Shown: positions 1 to 10,011, numbered from the stretch's first letter. The stretch: 25,633 bases of DNA from Chara braunii (GCA_003427395.1 BFEA01000463.1:318134-343766), one strand, 5' to 3'. Numbers and translations: made by a program. The notes: generated by a model not told the origin, from the sequence alone.

Positions 1-16
1 AGAATTGTGACTCGAG

Positions 17-345
17 ACTTGACGACATTGGATCTAGACTCGACATCGGGATTCAGACATTTTGACGAGAGAATGTTTGAGTCTGTGCCGAAGACTTGGT
101 ATGACGACATTCCCATCTTCCCCTTTCCTTCGCCTAAACACCCCTCTTCTTCGTTTGGGTATGGTCAGGGCTGGCGCAGTCTCCCTGTGTGAAGCGCCAG
201 ACCCCTTCACACCATGGAATGATGATGATGATGTATGTTCGAGGTTGCATTGCAACGTCGATAGTTCGAATCCAAGTGTCCCACTACGCTATCTCATACT
301 TCTAGGAGAGGCCGGTTCTTGACCTGGTCAACACCGATGCAGTGG
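17..345. repeat. Dispersed repeat, copy A
   Basis: This block and 1556-1900 share a run of matching words in the same order: a GACTCG start, GAAGACTTGG followed by ATGACGACATTC, a pyrimidine-rich stretch, a short hairpin with TGGCG/CGCCA arms, then a CACACC element and a GCATTGC element. The two copies are clearly related but well diverged. In this copy the hairpin has 7-bp arms (CTGGCGC near 171 and GCGCCAG near 195). No coding potential is convincing on either strand. It may be a fragment of a non-autonomous transposon or an old duplication; the family is not recognised. Confidence 0.55.
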
Positions 346-530
346 GCTAAAGGGTGTGTGCGAATGTGTAAGGGAAAGTATGAGAGAGAGAAAAAAAAAA
401 AAAGGTCGAAAAAAAGGGGAAAGATAGGAGAACGTTGCTCGATTATCGGTCACTCTAGCGCGTCAATGTTGGACGCGGTGCCTCTTCTATAGTGGCTGTA
501 TCGAAAAAGTTCACATACGTTTAATATTTT

Positions 531-615
531 ATTATTATTATTACAAAAACTATTATTATTGTCATTATTATTATCGTTATTATTATTACAATTGCTGTCA
601 TTATTACCATTATTA
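531..615. repeat. Imperfect (ATT)n microsatellite
   Basis: ATT triplets interrupted by single-base changes and short insertions. It is the first of eight ATT arrays in the left 7.8 kb, all with ATT on the + strand. The many interruptions suggest it is older than the purer arrays further right. Confidence 0.9.
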
Positions 616-735
616 ATACTAGAAATAGAAGAAGTATCAGTGTATATCTCCACGTTTCAGCAGTAGATTCATTCTGTTTTGCTCATCCTATCGATAAGAA
701 TGTAAGAGCGTGCGCGCACGTATGTGTATGTGTAT

Positions 736-1020
736 GTATGTGTGTGTGTGTGTGTATGTGTGATAGAGAGAGAGAGTCTTTATCCTTCCCTCTAAGTCCA
801 CCATCTCTCCCTCACTCTCTCGCTACCTGCAGACTACGAGAGAGAGAGAGAGATGGAGGTGTGATGGGAGAGAGATCAAGGAGGAGAGGAGAAAAGAGAA
901 AGGGGAGAGAAGGAGAAGGTGAAGGGAGAAAGAGAGGGATCGAAAGGAGAGAGAGAGAAGATCGAAGAGGGAGAGAAAGAGAAGGTGATTGTGCATGTAT
1001 GAGAGTGAGAGAGAGAGACG
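736..1020. repeat. (GT)n followed by GA-rich low-complexity tract
   Basis: A short (GT)n array at about 736-762 is followed by pyrimidine-rich sequence and then, from about 838, roughly 180 bp in which the + strand is almost wholly G and A (GAGA and GGAGA words). Open frames across it in several phases are the product of low complexity, not coding selection. Homopurine tracts of this length can adopt triplex structure; that is general knowledge, not something shown here. Confidence 0.85.
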
Positions 1021-1022
1021 AG

Positions 1023-1460
1023 GAAGTCTTCGACCTTGGCAATCGGCCCAGTCTCCAACTCGCACCTCGCCACACGCTACCTGGATCGATAAAACGAGCA
1101 AAACAAAGGGGTAAAAGTATATGTTCCCACATTTTCATCGAAAGATTCATTTCGTTTTGCTCGTCCTATCGATGAAATGTGTGTGTGTGTGTGTGTGTGT
1201 GATGTATGGGTGTGTGTGAGAGGGAGAGGGAGAGAGACTATAAGTCTTCTACCTTGGCCAACAACCGTGTCTCCAGCCCCACGGCTCGACGCATGCTACT
1301 TGGATCGATAGAACGAGCAAATCAAAAGGTGACAGTGCATATCTCTCTGTTTCAGCAAAAGATTCATTCCGTCTTTGCTTGTCCTATCGATGGAATGCGT
1401 GGGTGTGAGACATTCATGATTCGACCAAGGAAAGAGAGGGTGAGAGAGAGATGAGAGAGT
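1023..1460. repeat. Tandem pair of ~220-bp units with foldback arms, plus (GT)n
   Basis: Two units (about 1023-1240 and 1241-1460) align along their length. Both begin AAGTCTTC.ACCTTGGC, pass through GGATCGATA.AACGAGCAAA, and end after TTTGCT.GTCCTATCGATG. Within each unit these last two blocks are inverted relative to each other (1084-1104 with 1154-1174; 1303-1322 with 1370-1393), so each unit can fold back on itself. A third, partial copy of the right arm lies at 677-698. A (GT)n array at about 1179-1202 separates the units. Confidence 0.75.
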
Positions 1461-1555
1461 TCTTCGTCTTCCTCCTCTCAGTCCCCCATCTTCTTCTCCC
1501 CTCCCAACATCTGACTTCACAGCATCTGCAGACTACGAGAGAGAGAGATAGAGCT

Positions 1556-1900
1556 TCGTGACGTCGGATCCAGACTCGGCTTTAGGACTTTAGATATGGC
1601 AACAAGGGATTATCCAAGGATTGGTGGCGAAGACTTGGTGATGACGACATTCACGTCTCTCTCCCTCTTTTCGTCCGATCCCTTCCGTTCGTCTGTTCCT
1701 ATCCTTTTTCGTCGGTGTATGTTCGGTCTTGGCGTTTTCCTCCTGGGTATAGCGCCAGGCCCGTACACACCTTGCGATGAGCATAATGTATGATTGGTCC
1801 GCATTGCCACGTTGATTTGGGTTGGTGTTCTAGCATTCTCCTACGCTGTCATGCACTATAGGGGTGAGTCCCGATCAGGTCAGTCTCCGTATCTAAGTCT
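1556..1900. repeat. Dispersed repeat, copy B
   Basis: Diverged partner of the repeat at 17-345, in the same orientation (GACTCG, GAAGACTTGG, ATGACGACATTCACG, then a pyrimidine-rich stretch and the TGGCG/CGCCA pair). The interval between the two copies is filled by the 220-bp tandem units and purine tracts, so the whole 17-1900 stretch may be one element with low-complexity expansion inside. No gene recognised. Confidence 0.5.
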
Positions 1901-2054
1901 TCCCTGCGCTATTCAACCAATTATGCATGTATAAGAATGCATGTGGGTGTGCGTGCACGTGACTTGTCGAAAATTCCATTCGCACCGTGTGGTCCATCAG
2001 TCCCGATCGTCACGCCGCGGATCCTTGGCTTACATCGTCCATCTGGGGATGTAA

Positions 2055-2259
2055 CAGAAAGGCAGAAATCGGAGGAGAAAGATCGAAGGAGAGAAAAGGG
2101 GAAAACAAAACAAAAGATGAGAGAGAGAGAAAGTGGAAAGGATGAGAGAGAAAGGAGAAAAAGAGAGAAAGGAGGGGATAAGTGAAGGATGATGATGATA
2201 ATGATGATGATGATGATAATGATGATGATGATGATGATGATGATGATAATGATGATGAA
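2055..2259. repeat. Purine-rich tract followed by (GATG)/(GAT)n
   Basis: The + strand is nearly all A and G from about 2055 to 2187 and then becomes a GAT/GATAAT repeat to about 2259. The apparent poly-His, poly-Ile and poly-Tyr frames on the minus strand are artefacts of the triplet repeat. Confidence 0.9.
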
Positions 2260-2273
2260 GTGAAGGCGCATAC

Positions 2274-2370
2274 CTGGCGCTGACGATGGTCTGCATGGGC
2301 AAACCCTTCAAGTACTTCGGGCTGCCGCGGATGTCAACGATTGTATTGTCTTTTCGTAAGTCTGTAGTAG
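2274..2370 (-). other. Exon-like block 1 (minus strand)
   Basis: On the minus strand an open block reads TTDLRKDNTIVDIRGSPKY and LKGLPMQTIVSA and ends at AG|GTATGC, a good splice-donor match. Possible acceptors CTACACAG and CTACTACAG lie at its upstream edge (2371-2372 or 2362-2363). The phase does not match the end of exon-like block 2 with either acceptor, so this block may be a pseudo-exon or belong to another transcript. I do not recognise the peptide. It is listed because four other blocks in the next 5 kb have the same layout. Confidence 0.3.
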
Positions 2371-2578
2371 CTGTGTAGGAGTAGGCCGGACACCGAGCGC
2401 TGGGTGTGAGTGTGAAGGAACTGGTCCTTCGTGTTGGGAGGAGAGAGTATGCTCTCCCTGGACATCGGTTCTCAGTGCTACGAACTTCCATTGGTGTATC
2501 TGGTGCAATGCTGCTTCTGGACACCGGTGTGACTTTTCGGCTATCAATGTGATGATCTGGGATTGTCATCACGTTGTT

Positions 2579-2580
2579 GC

Positions 2581-2656
<76 letters not shown>

Positions 2657-2676
2657 TAGTATTACTATTATTATTG
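2579..2676. repeat. (ATT)n microsatellite
   Basis: Nearly perfect ATT array with a few substitutions at its right end. It lies between exon-like blocks 1 and 2, inside what would be a ~380-bp minus-strand intron. Confidence 0.95.
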
Positions 2677-2753
2677 ATTAGATGCACGACAGCCTCTGGG
2701 TCCGCGAGGCATCGGTGAGTTGGGGAACGAGGTTGAGAAGAGGAGAGACGTAC

Positions 2754-2836
2754 CTGGGCATTGGTGTTGACGTCATCACTCGCTGGTAGTCAAGTTGTCT
2801 GAATGCTCCATAATGGAGTTGTGAACTCGGCTTAGT
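2754..2836 (-). other. Exon-like block 2 (minus strand)
   Basis: The 83-nt block on the minus strand is preceded by a pyrimidine-rich CTACTCTACAG acceptor and followed by a GTACGT donor. Its open frame includes LHYGAFRQLDYQRVMTSTP. A homologous block at 6274-6353 conserves RQ.D.Q.VMTS.P. Phase at its start (0) matches the end of block 3, so a 368-bp GT..AG intron would join them in frame. The protein family is unknown to me. It could equally be a conserved part of a repeat family rather than a gene. Confidence 0.35.
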
Positions 2837-3067
2837 CTGTAGAGTAGATAGGGAGTCTGACACCATTCAAGAGGGAGCTACATTGGGTTATGCGGTTGGT
2901 GTTGCGCGATTGGGTTGGACAGTGAATCACGATTCTGCTGTATCATTCTCTAATGGAAGGTTACTCGGTTACATTGCGCTATCTGCTCTTGCCTTGACTA
3001 CTCGGACTTCAGTATAATTTTTTGCGAGTTATATTTATGTGTCCCCATTCAGGGTTCTTGCATTTTC

Positions 3068-3135
3068 CTTATTATTATTTTTATTTTTATTATTATTATT
3101 ATTATTATTTCTTGTTGTTATTATTATCTTATTAT
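3068..3135. repeat. Imperfect (ATT)n microsatellite
   Basis: ATT and ATTTTT units, preceded by TTCTTGCATTTTC. The same lead-in words precede the array at 6622, showing that the flanks as well as the array are copied. Confidence 0.9.
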
Positions 3136-3204
3136 TTGCGTGGTTGGGACCACGTGGCATCTGTGTGGTATGGATCGGGGTTGTAAACGTGGCGAGAGAC
3201 ATAC

Positions 3205-3290
3205 CTGGTGTGGGAAGCGTGCGGCATTGTCCGTTGTGTGCTCGTACTTCAGGAAGCTGTTGTTGTCAACATCGACATTGTAGTAATAGG
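3205..3290 (-). other. Exon-like block 3 (minus strand)
   Basis: The 86-nt block begins after CCTATTTAG and ends CAG|GTATGT. Its frame reads YYYNVDVDNNSFLKYEHTT then DNAARFPHQ with no stop. It starts needing one base from the preceding exon; block 4 ends with exactly one spare base (G), giving a GCC alanine codon across the join. It ends in phase 0, which is what block 2 needs. The phase agreement over two joins is the best sign that this is, or was, a spliced gene. Function unknown. Confidence 0.35.
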
Positions 3291-3447
3291 CTAAATAGGA
3301 TCTGCCATATGTAGTCTAGGTGCCGAGCGCCTAGTAGGATATCAACATGGGTTCTTCGTCGATGATGAAGTGACTACTTCAACATTGTCGAGTATGAACT
3401 CTTGTTGAGCTCTTAATTGGTGGAGCTTGTGGCGCAATTCTACTGGT

Positions 3448-3458
3448 GGTTCGAGACC
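3448..3458 (+). promoter_or_regulatory. Exact RNA polymerase III box-B match
   Basis: GGTTCGAGACC matches the box-B consensus GGTTCGANNCC at every fixed position and sits in a T-arm-like context (GTGG / CCAC around the loop). A partial box-A match (TGGCGCAATTC) lies only about 18 bp upstream, closer than in a functional tRNA or SINE promoter. I see no tRNA fold. It may be a remnant or chance. Confidence 0.25.
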
Positions 3459-3526
3459 ACGACTATCTGGCCGTGTGTATATGATGTTGTTTGAAACTGG
3501 AGTTCGCTATTGCTCATCTTCATTGA

Positions 3527-3582
3527 CTTTATTATTGCTATTATTATTATTACTATTATTATTATCATTATTATTATTGTTA

Positions 3583-3632
<50 letters not shown>

Positions 3633-3645
3633 GTTATTATTAATT
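3527..3645. repeat. (ATT)n microsatellite
   Basis: Long ATT array with scattered ATC/ATG/GTT interruptions. It is followed by CAGACTCGTTCTCATTC..., a flank that reappears in diverged form after the array at 6622-6667. Confidence 0.95.
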
Positions 3646-4151
3646 GCAAACAGACTCGTTCTCATTCACACTTAACAAAGCGTGCAAAATAGGTAGCGCA
3701 ACTTATGAATCTTGACAAGTAATTACGTGAACGATAAGAGTTTCGAGTCACCAACGTTTCACACTCCTTACGGATGAGCAATCTTCCGAGTGGGAGGCTG
3801 GCCGGTCTTTGTAGTCTTGGAGTGAATTCAACTCGTGCCAGCCTTTGCCTCTTGGGGCCTGACTGGTTCTGGTACCATGTCCCCATAGCCTGTTTGCTTT
3901 CGTGTTTTTGGAACCTCCGGAGTTTTATAAGGCCGCTGCTGCTTGGGGTCTTGACACTTGACTTTCGATTCTGATTGCATATGGGCTCGACTGTGGACTG
4001 TGACTCCTACCTTTGAGACACAGCTCTTACCTATAGAATTGCCCTTTACTCGTGGAAGGCGACTCTTTAATATGGCTTTTGAGAGATGTGGCTTTTGCCC
4101 TAGGACACGACTGTTGATGGGTACATATTGAAGTGGACTGCTAGGAAAACC

Positions 4152-4245
4152 CGACTGTGTCTTCTGAGATTGGCAAACTTAGGCATCTCTTGGCCAAGGC
4201 TTCTGACCCTGAGACCCGAATCTGGGATCTGAATCATGGAGAATT

Positions 4246-4315
<70 letters not shown>

Positions 4316-4797
4316 GCGTTATTATTATTATTATTACCGTTATTCTTATTAATTAATTATTATTATTATTATAGCAACTTACGAATGAAGAATTGCGTAT
4401 GTGTGTGTGTGTGTGTGCGTGTGTGTGAGTGACAGATGGAAAGACAGATAGACAGACAAACGAACGATGTGATCCACACACAGACATAGGGAAAACTGTG
4501 AGACACGCACAGTCCAAGGTAAAACGTTGTGACACACACAACACATTATGATATATACAGTCACGCACGCACAAATGCTGCGACATACATTCGCAATAAC
4601 AGTCATGCCGGTACTTATACACAGTGACATACAGGTACTGCCACAGGTACACAGTCGCACGAATGTACGGTGACACGCGCGCACAAACGCCGTGACACAT
4701 AGCCGACTGTGTCTTCTGAGATTGGCAAACTTAGGCATCTCTTGGCCGAGGCTTCTGACCTTGAGACCCGAATCTGGGATCTGAATCATGGAGACTT

Positions 4798-4840
<43 letters not shown>

Positions 4841-5209
4841 GTGTTTTTATTATTAATTAATTATTTTTATTATTATAGCAACTTACGAATGAAGAATTGC
4901 GTATGTGCGTGTGTGTGTGTGCGTGTGTGTGAGTGACAGATGGAAGGACAGATAGACAGACAAACGAACGATGTGATCCACACACAGACATAGGGAAAAA
5001 TGTGAGACACGCACAGTCCACGGTAAAACGTTGTGACACACACAACACATTATGATATATACAGTCACGCACGCACAAATGCTGCGACACACATTCGCAG
5101 TAACGGTCATGCCGGTACTCATACACAGTGACATACAGGTACTGCCACAGGTACACAGTCGCACGAATGTACGGTGACACGCGCGTGCAAACGCCGTGAC
5201 ACACAGGCC
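4152..5209. repeat. 552-bp tandem duplication carrying (ATT)n and (GT)n
   Basis: Unit 1 (4152-4703) and unit 2 (4704-5209) are close to identical outside the microsatellites. Both begin CGACTGTGTCTTCTGAG, carry an ATT array (4248-4371 in unit 1; 4799-4878, much shorter, in unit 2), then AGCAACTTACGAATGAAG, a (GT)n array, and a CACAG-rich stretch ending CGCCGTGACACA. The length difference is mainly in the ATT array, as expected if the arrays changed length after a recent duplication. No gene is supported in it. Confidence 0.92.
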
Positions 5210-5640
5210 ACAGTGGGAACGCGAAGCAGTGACACGCGGTGCACAGTGCAAACGCAGGCACAGTGGCATACCTGGATAGAAGGGATCACACAGAACTGCA
5301 GGGTAAGCCATCATGCAGTTACCGTGATGCTACGTGATGCTACCATGGTGAGAGGCACACGGGGCGCATTCACCTGAGCAGTCACACAAGGACTGCGACA
5401 CGCCGTGGCGCAGTCATAACACCAACACAGTCTCACGGGGACGCATACGCAAGTGACACGATACCGCAAAGTGGAACACATACCTATACATTGGAATAGA
5501 TACGGACACAGTGATTAACACACAGACAGAGAGTCACATGCCAGGTGACACAGATACACAGCCGCACACGAATGTAGTGAAAACGCTATCGCGTTGTGAA
5601 ACAGACACTCGTACACTGTGTCACACACACACAGATTCAC
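4480..5640. repeat. Degenerate CACAG/GTGACACA minisatellite
   Basis: The word GTGACACA and close variants recur roughly every 20-50 bp from the end of each 552-bp unit through to about 5640. The spacing is irregular and the copies are poor, so this is an old or simple-sequence-derived array. Minus-strand frames rich in Cys, Val and His through it reflect the repeat. Confidence 0.6.
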
Positions 5641-6260
5641 ACCCGGGCCCCAGCAATCCTTGTGCCCGCCCTAAGTGAAGGTGGGCCAGACCTATGACCG
5701 CCCTAAGTGAAGGCTGGTCAGGACATCTACGAACAGGGCCTTTTCCTTTCAACATTTTCGTAAAGTGGGTATCAGACGTTTTGAAGCATTGACGTTGTAG
5801 GCCGATGGGAAAACGGCAGTGCCATGAATGAGGCTGGGCTGACAAAAGGGGAACCAAAAGATGGCCTGCATATTGACAGCGGCCCTCGCCCAAAGGCGCA
5901 ACTGTACAGCCTGGGCCACATCTGGGTTGGGCCTGGGCGCAGGGTCTGGGTCTGAAACGCAGGCTCAAAGCAGGCCACCCACACGCAGCATTGGCATATA
6001 GGCAGAGGATGTGAGTGGGCAGGGGTCGTGGCCAATGCGGGCATTGCTGGCACGCTGAGCAAAGGCAAGCTGCTGCGCTGTGCATGGTTGCGGTGCGCTG
6101 GGATGAGGCAGGCTAGCACTAAGTTGTAGGGCGCTGCCTACACACAGGAACTCTGGAGGCCATAGCCGGGCCGCATGAGGGTGCAGTAGAAGCGAAGGAT
6201 GAAGATGGTTCTTCGGAGGTGAAGGGCGCTGTGTGGGTTATCAAGGAAGAGTGTGGGTGA
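5641..6260. other. Unclassified GC-richer stretch
   Basis: No gene recognised. A 15-bp word, CGCCCTAAGTGAAGG, occurs twice 32 bp apart (5667 and 5699). A minus-strand frame of about 150 codons (5621-6085) is rich in Cys, Pro, His and Arg, has no recognisable domain and spans the small duplication, so I do not call it a gene. Confidence 0.4.
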
Positions 6261-6273
6261 AGGGAGGACGTAC

Positions 6274-6353
6274 CTGGTAGAGAAGGACTCGACAGTGGTA
6301 TTGACGTCATCACTTGCTGGTCGTCAAATTGTCTGGTTGCTTCCCTGTTGTAG
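6274..6353 (-). other. Exon-like block 4 (minus strand), paralog of block 2
   Basis: The 80-nt block follows CAATATTACAG and ends CCAG|GTACGT. Its frame reads YNREATRQFDDQQVMTSIP then LSSPSLP. RQ.D.Q.VMTS.P is shared with block 2, 3.5 kb away, and the similarity continues through the adjoining intron-like sequence to the (ATT)n arrays at 3068 and 6622. It ends with one spare base, compatible with the start of block 3. This looks like a duplicated exon-plus-intron segment; identity unknown. Confidence 0.35.
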
Positions 6354-6621
6354 CTGTAATATTGGATTGTAGAGTAGATGAGGCATCGGGCGCCATTCCG
6401 GAGAAAGAACTACAATGGGTTATGTTGTTGGTACTGCCCGAATGGGCTTGGGCATTGACTCAAGATTCTAGTGTTTCATTCTCAAATGGATGTTTACTCA
6501 TTTTCCTATGCTGTCTACTTTGGCTTTGACTGGCTTTGACTACTTGGACTGCAGTATGATGGTGCGATTTGGATTACTGGGCTTCGTCCGCATTCATGAC
6601 CCTTGCATTTTCTTGTTTTTT

Positions 6622-6667
6622 ACTACTATTATTATTATTATTATTATTTATTATTATTATTATATTA
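6622..6667. repeat. Short (ATT)n microsatellite
   Basis: ATT array with two TTATTTA interruptions, flanked on both sides by sequence related to the flanks of the arrays at 3068 and 3527. Confidence 0.9.
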
Positions 6668-7277
6668 TCAGACTCGCTCGTCCATACTTTTCATGCATAC
6701 AAAATGCAGCACAACAAACCGACAATGTACTTCCGCACAATGCTAAAAAATATGGCAACCAGACAAGAATTCACTTTCAATGGCTGTAGCGACACAGCGC
6801 CTAACATCACACTATGCACATACATTGGACCATCCTGGACGTCTCACGCGTGATGCTGTACACTCACACAGCACGCATGCCACTGAACACTCTGGGCATC
6901 CACTGAGCACTGTTGCCTAAGGCACTGTAGCAGCACTTCCTCATGGCTCCGCCGGAATGAGTGAATGGTTGTGCATAGCCTCTAGATTTATACTTTTGCG
7001 ACTCATTGGTCTGTCCTGATTCCCTGGCCACGGTATACACAGTCCCAGAGGGTACTTGCTGGGCTGGACTGGGGCTGATTGGTCCGGTGCCGCTGGCCGC
7101 ATAGCATTGCACCACAGATTCGCCATGGTCACGCATACATGGGACACAGACTATGACATACGGAAAGAGACACAGCCCGTGACGGACGCAGCAATACGCA
7201 GAGAAAGACACGTACACACCAAGAGTGAGACAGTCCGAGAGAGAGAAAATAAAGAAAAGAGGGAAGAGAAAGCGTAC

Positions 7278-7344
7278 CGGCTTACAATTGCAATCTGCAC
7301 TAGTAGTGGCATCATATAGATGCGACTTCACTATCGCAGTAGGC
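7278..7344 (-). other. Exon-like block 5 (minus strand)
   Basis: The 67-nt block lies between CTTACGCAACAG and a GTACGC donor-like site; the open frame reads PTAIVKSHLYDATTSADC then NCKP. The sequence upstream of it on the minus strand (to the ATT array at 7600) resembles the matching region of block 4, including GGGCATTGGGCGCC against GGCATCGGGCGCC. Phase does not join block 4 directly. The weakest of the five blocks. Confidence 0.22.
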
Positions 7345-7599
7345 CTGTTGCGTAAGTGCAAGTATAGGAGGGTAGACAAGATGTATAAATTGGGCATTGG
7401 GCGCCAGACATAGAAGAGCGACCATGAATAGTGAGTTGGTATAGGCCTGAGGGCTTGAGCATTGAATCATTACTCTATTATATTGCTCAGTTTGGATGAA
7501 GGCTAAGTACCATGATGTTTGCTGCTGGTATATACCTACTCAGACACCTATGCGATCTCACTGCCCGGGTTTGGATATTATTTCGCTCTCATGTTCCTT

Positions 7600-7611
7600 G
7601 TTATTTATTAC

Positions 7612-7701
<90 letters not shown>

Positions 7702-7748
7702 GTTTATGTTTATTATTTTATTATTATTACTATTATTATTATTTATAT
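7600..7748. repeat. Long (ATT)n microsatellite
   Basis: The longest ATT array in the window, nearly perfect over its first 100 bp and then mixed with GTTT and ATTTT units. Preceded by CATGTTCCTTG, similar to the lead-in of other arrays. Confidence 0.96.
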
Positions 7749-7779
7749 CTTTTGAGATCACATGCTCGGATATGAATCA

Positions 7780-8461
7780 GAATCGGACAAGGGTGTGAGG
7801 CAGTAGAGCGAAGGAGGGGCGCCAACAAGTATGATGGCTCTTACATCCTTCATCCTCCTTCGTTTTCCCATGCCTACACCCCACATAAGCACACAACCAT
7901 CTTCAAACAACATGAGTAGACGTAGTATTTTCCGATGGCTTACTGAGATCAGTGTTCATGCACAAAGGACTCCCATTCCTCAATTGATCCATGTAACAGG
8001 GCGATTGCGGGGGCTCTGCCAGAGTTCAGGTGGAACTCTGGAGGCAAGGAATGACAAGGTACGTTGCTTCGACCCAGATGTTGTCTCATACAAGTTATCG
8101 TCAGGACAATGATCATAAGGGTTAGCGACTCATAATCAAAACTCTTAAAGTCGTGGATTGCGGGTAGAGAAAAAGGGTGGCTGAGTGTGAAACTGATTGC
8201 TTCTGGATACAACAATCTGATTATGGGCATTAATCGGAGGTATGGATACAGACTATCAGACCTCTCGTGATCATTCTCTCTATATCCCATCCAAACAGAT
8301 GATGAAAACCTTGGTTTGAGTTGCCATAATTAACAGTCATGAATCCCACCGATCATTGCTCATTATTCATCTGATCCAGCAATAAGTCTCCAAACTAACA
8401 ACGATTCAGGGCTCGAATGCCATCAAAGGCGATGACTTGAGCCATAGGTAAGACTTGTGTG
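7780..8461. other. Non-coding, no feature seen
   Basis: Unique-looking AT/GC-balanced sequence. The open frames of about 100 codons on both strands show no domain, no compositional sign of selection and no splice logic. I see nothing to annotate. Confidence 0.5.
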
Positions 8462-9000
8462 GAGGTAAGAATAGCAGGGAAACCTGCCTTAACTCCAAAT
8501 GAGCCTTACGCTTGGTCATTGGTAAGTGCAAGGACCCTTGGACACCCGCCTTATTGAGGGCAAGCCACTGATAAGAGTAGCAGGGGAATCCTGTCTTATT
8601 AGTGATTAATCTGATATAAGAGTTGTGAGGTTTCAAGGACACTTGCCTTATCATTAACCAACTCAACATTCTTTTCAGTGATAAGAGTAGTAAGGATCCT
8701 TGGACACCCACCTTATTGAGGACAGGCCACTGATAAGAGTAGCAGGGGAATCCTGTCTTATCAGTGACTAGTCTGATATAAGATTTATGAGGTTTCAAGG
8801 ACACCTGCCTTATCAATGAACATCATAGGGCTTAGTCAGTGATAAGAGTAGTAAGGATCCTTGGGTACCCGCCTGATTGAGGGCTAGTCAGTGATAAGAG
8901 TAGCAGGGGAATCCTGTCTTATCAGTGACTAGTCCGATATAAGAAGTTGTGAGGTTTCATGGATACCTGCCTTATCGGTGGCTAGCCATAGGATAAGCCT
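8462..9000. repeat. Alternating A/B higher-order tandem repeat, 161-bp period
   Basis: Monomers begin GATAAGAGTAG. Type A (about 110 bp; 8570, 8732, 8893) continues CAGGGGAATCCTGTCTTATCAGTGACTAG...GATATAAG...GAGGTTTCA. Type B (about 52 bp; 8680, 8841) continues TAAGGATCCTTGG..ACCC.CCT.ATTGAGG. They alternate A-B-A-B-A with repeat distances of 162 and 161 bp (A) and 161 bp (B). A degenerate A-B pair precedes them at 8462-8569. Each A monomer opens with an inverted pair (GATAAGA...TCTTATC). The minus-strand frame over 8406-8816 is repeat-derived. Confidence 0.92.
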
Positions 9001-10011
9001 ACCGCTAAAATGTGCTTGGCACACAGGGGCCAAGGCCCACTGAGTTGGCTTTGTCCCACAAAGCTCCAGTAACAAGTTGATATATCATATATCCTGAATG
9101 ATCTGCCATACCACCGCTAACTTTCTCCACAATCTGCGTTGTTCAGTTCTAACTATCTCTGATTCTACTGAGAGGGGATAAGTGAGATCTTACCTCAAAG
9201 AGAGACTATTCATTTGTCTGATTTCTTTCCATGAGTTTCATTTCCACAGGTTGGATTGGTGATGTGTTTATGTGTGTTGGGAGAAGGAAGGAAACTCAGA
9301 CAGGATAATCCAAAAAGGGATAAGAATGAGATAGTGAAAAGTGATACGAAGAAATACCGTGACAGTAAAAGGGGAAGTGAATTATTATTCACTACCTGAA
9401 GCGAAAGGGCAACAACCCAAACAATTACTTAAGGATAGAAGTCAGACAAAGGACACAGAGTCTAGAAGGAACTTTCTAGATCTCAGTTAGGAAGAGAGAT
9501 GATAAGATTCTCTTGGACTGTGTTGTGTCTACAGGTTTCGACACTTCGGAGAACTTACGCGGAAATCCGTAAGAGCAACAATTCTGTTATCTCAAGACAA
9601 CCGGTCGGTAGAGCTCCGACTCAACTTCAACCCATTGCTTGACACCCACACCTAATACAAGACGTAAGAAGGAAACTGATAAATCTTCCCCCTGTATCTA
9701 TGCCTAAATTGTCCAAATCACGTTGAGGAGTTTTCAAAATGTGTGGGGCTGGGTAAAATGGATTCAGGGTTAGGAAGGAATGTTATTTTCAAGGGTTTGG
9801 GGCGTGAGTGGCATGTTGTGAGTGGGTTAAAAGTTGACACTCGTAGCGCATTTTGTGTCTGCATCTATATATGTGTGTATGTGTTTTCCTGCATCTGCGC
9901 AGGTGTTGGACATTTGTACTGTCTCTTGAGTTTGGGATCTTCTGGAAATTCGGGCAAAGGGGCACGACAATCGTGAAAGTGAGGTCCACTGCTCAGTCAG
10001 CTCCCCTGATT

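Noticed and set aside
172-261. tRNA or SINE promoter (TGGCGCAGT at 172 and AGTTCGAATCC near 251)
   Set aside because: The T-arm does not pair, the A-B distance is about 80 bp, and the boxes are not kept in the second copy of the repeat.
738-1175. Frames rich in Arg/Glu or Ser/Leu over the GA tract, as possible basic/acidic proteins
   Set aside because: Open frames in several phases on both strands result from low-complexity purine sequence; there is no start context, domain or conservation sign.
5621-6085. 154-codon minus-strand frame rich in Cys and Pro
   Set aside because: No domain recognised; it runs through a 32-bp duplication and CACAG repeats, and overlapping frames of similar length exist.
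7601-7761. Poly-Leu, poly-Ile and poly-Tyr frames as membrane proteins
   Set aside because: Pure (ATT)n translation in different phases.
8462-9000. CRISPR-like array
   Set aside because: The spacers are themselves repeated and the period is 161 bp; this is an alternating tandem repeat in eukaryotic sequence.
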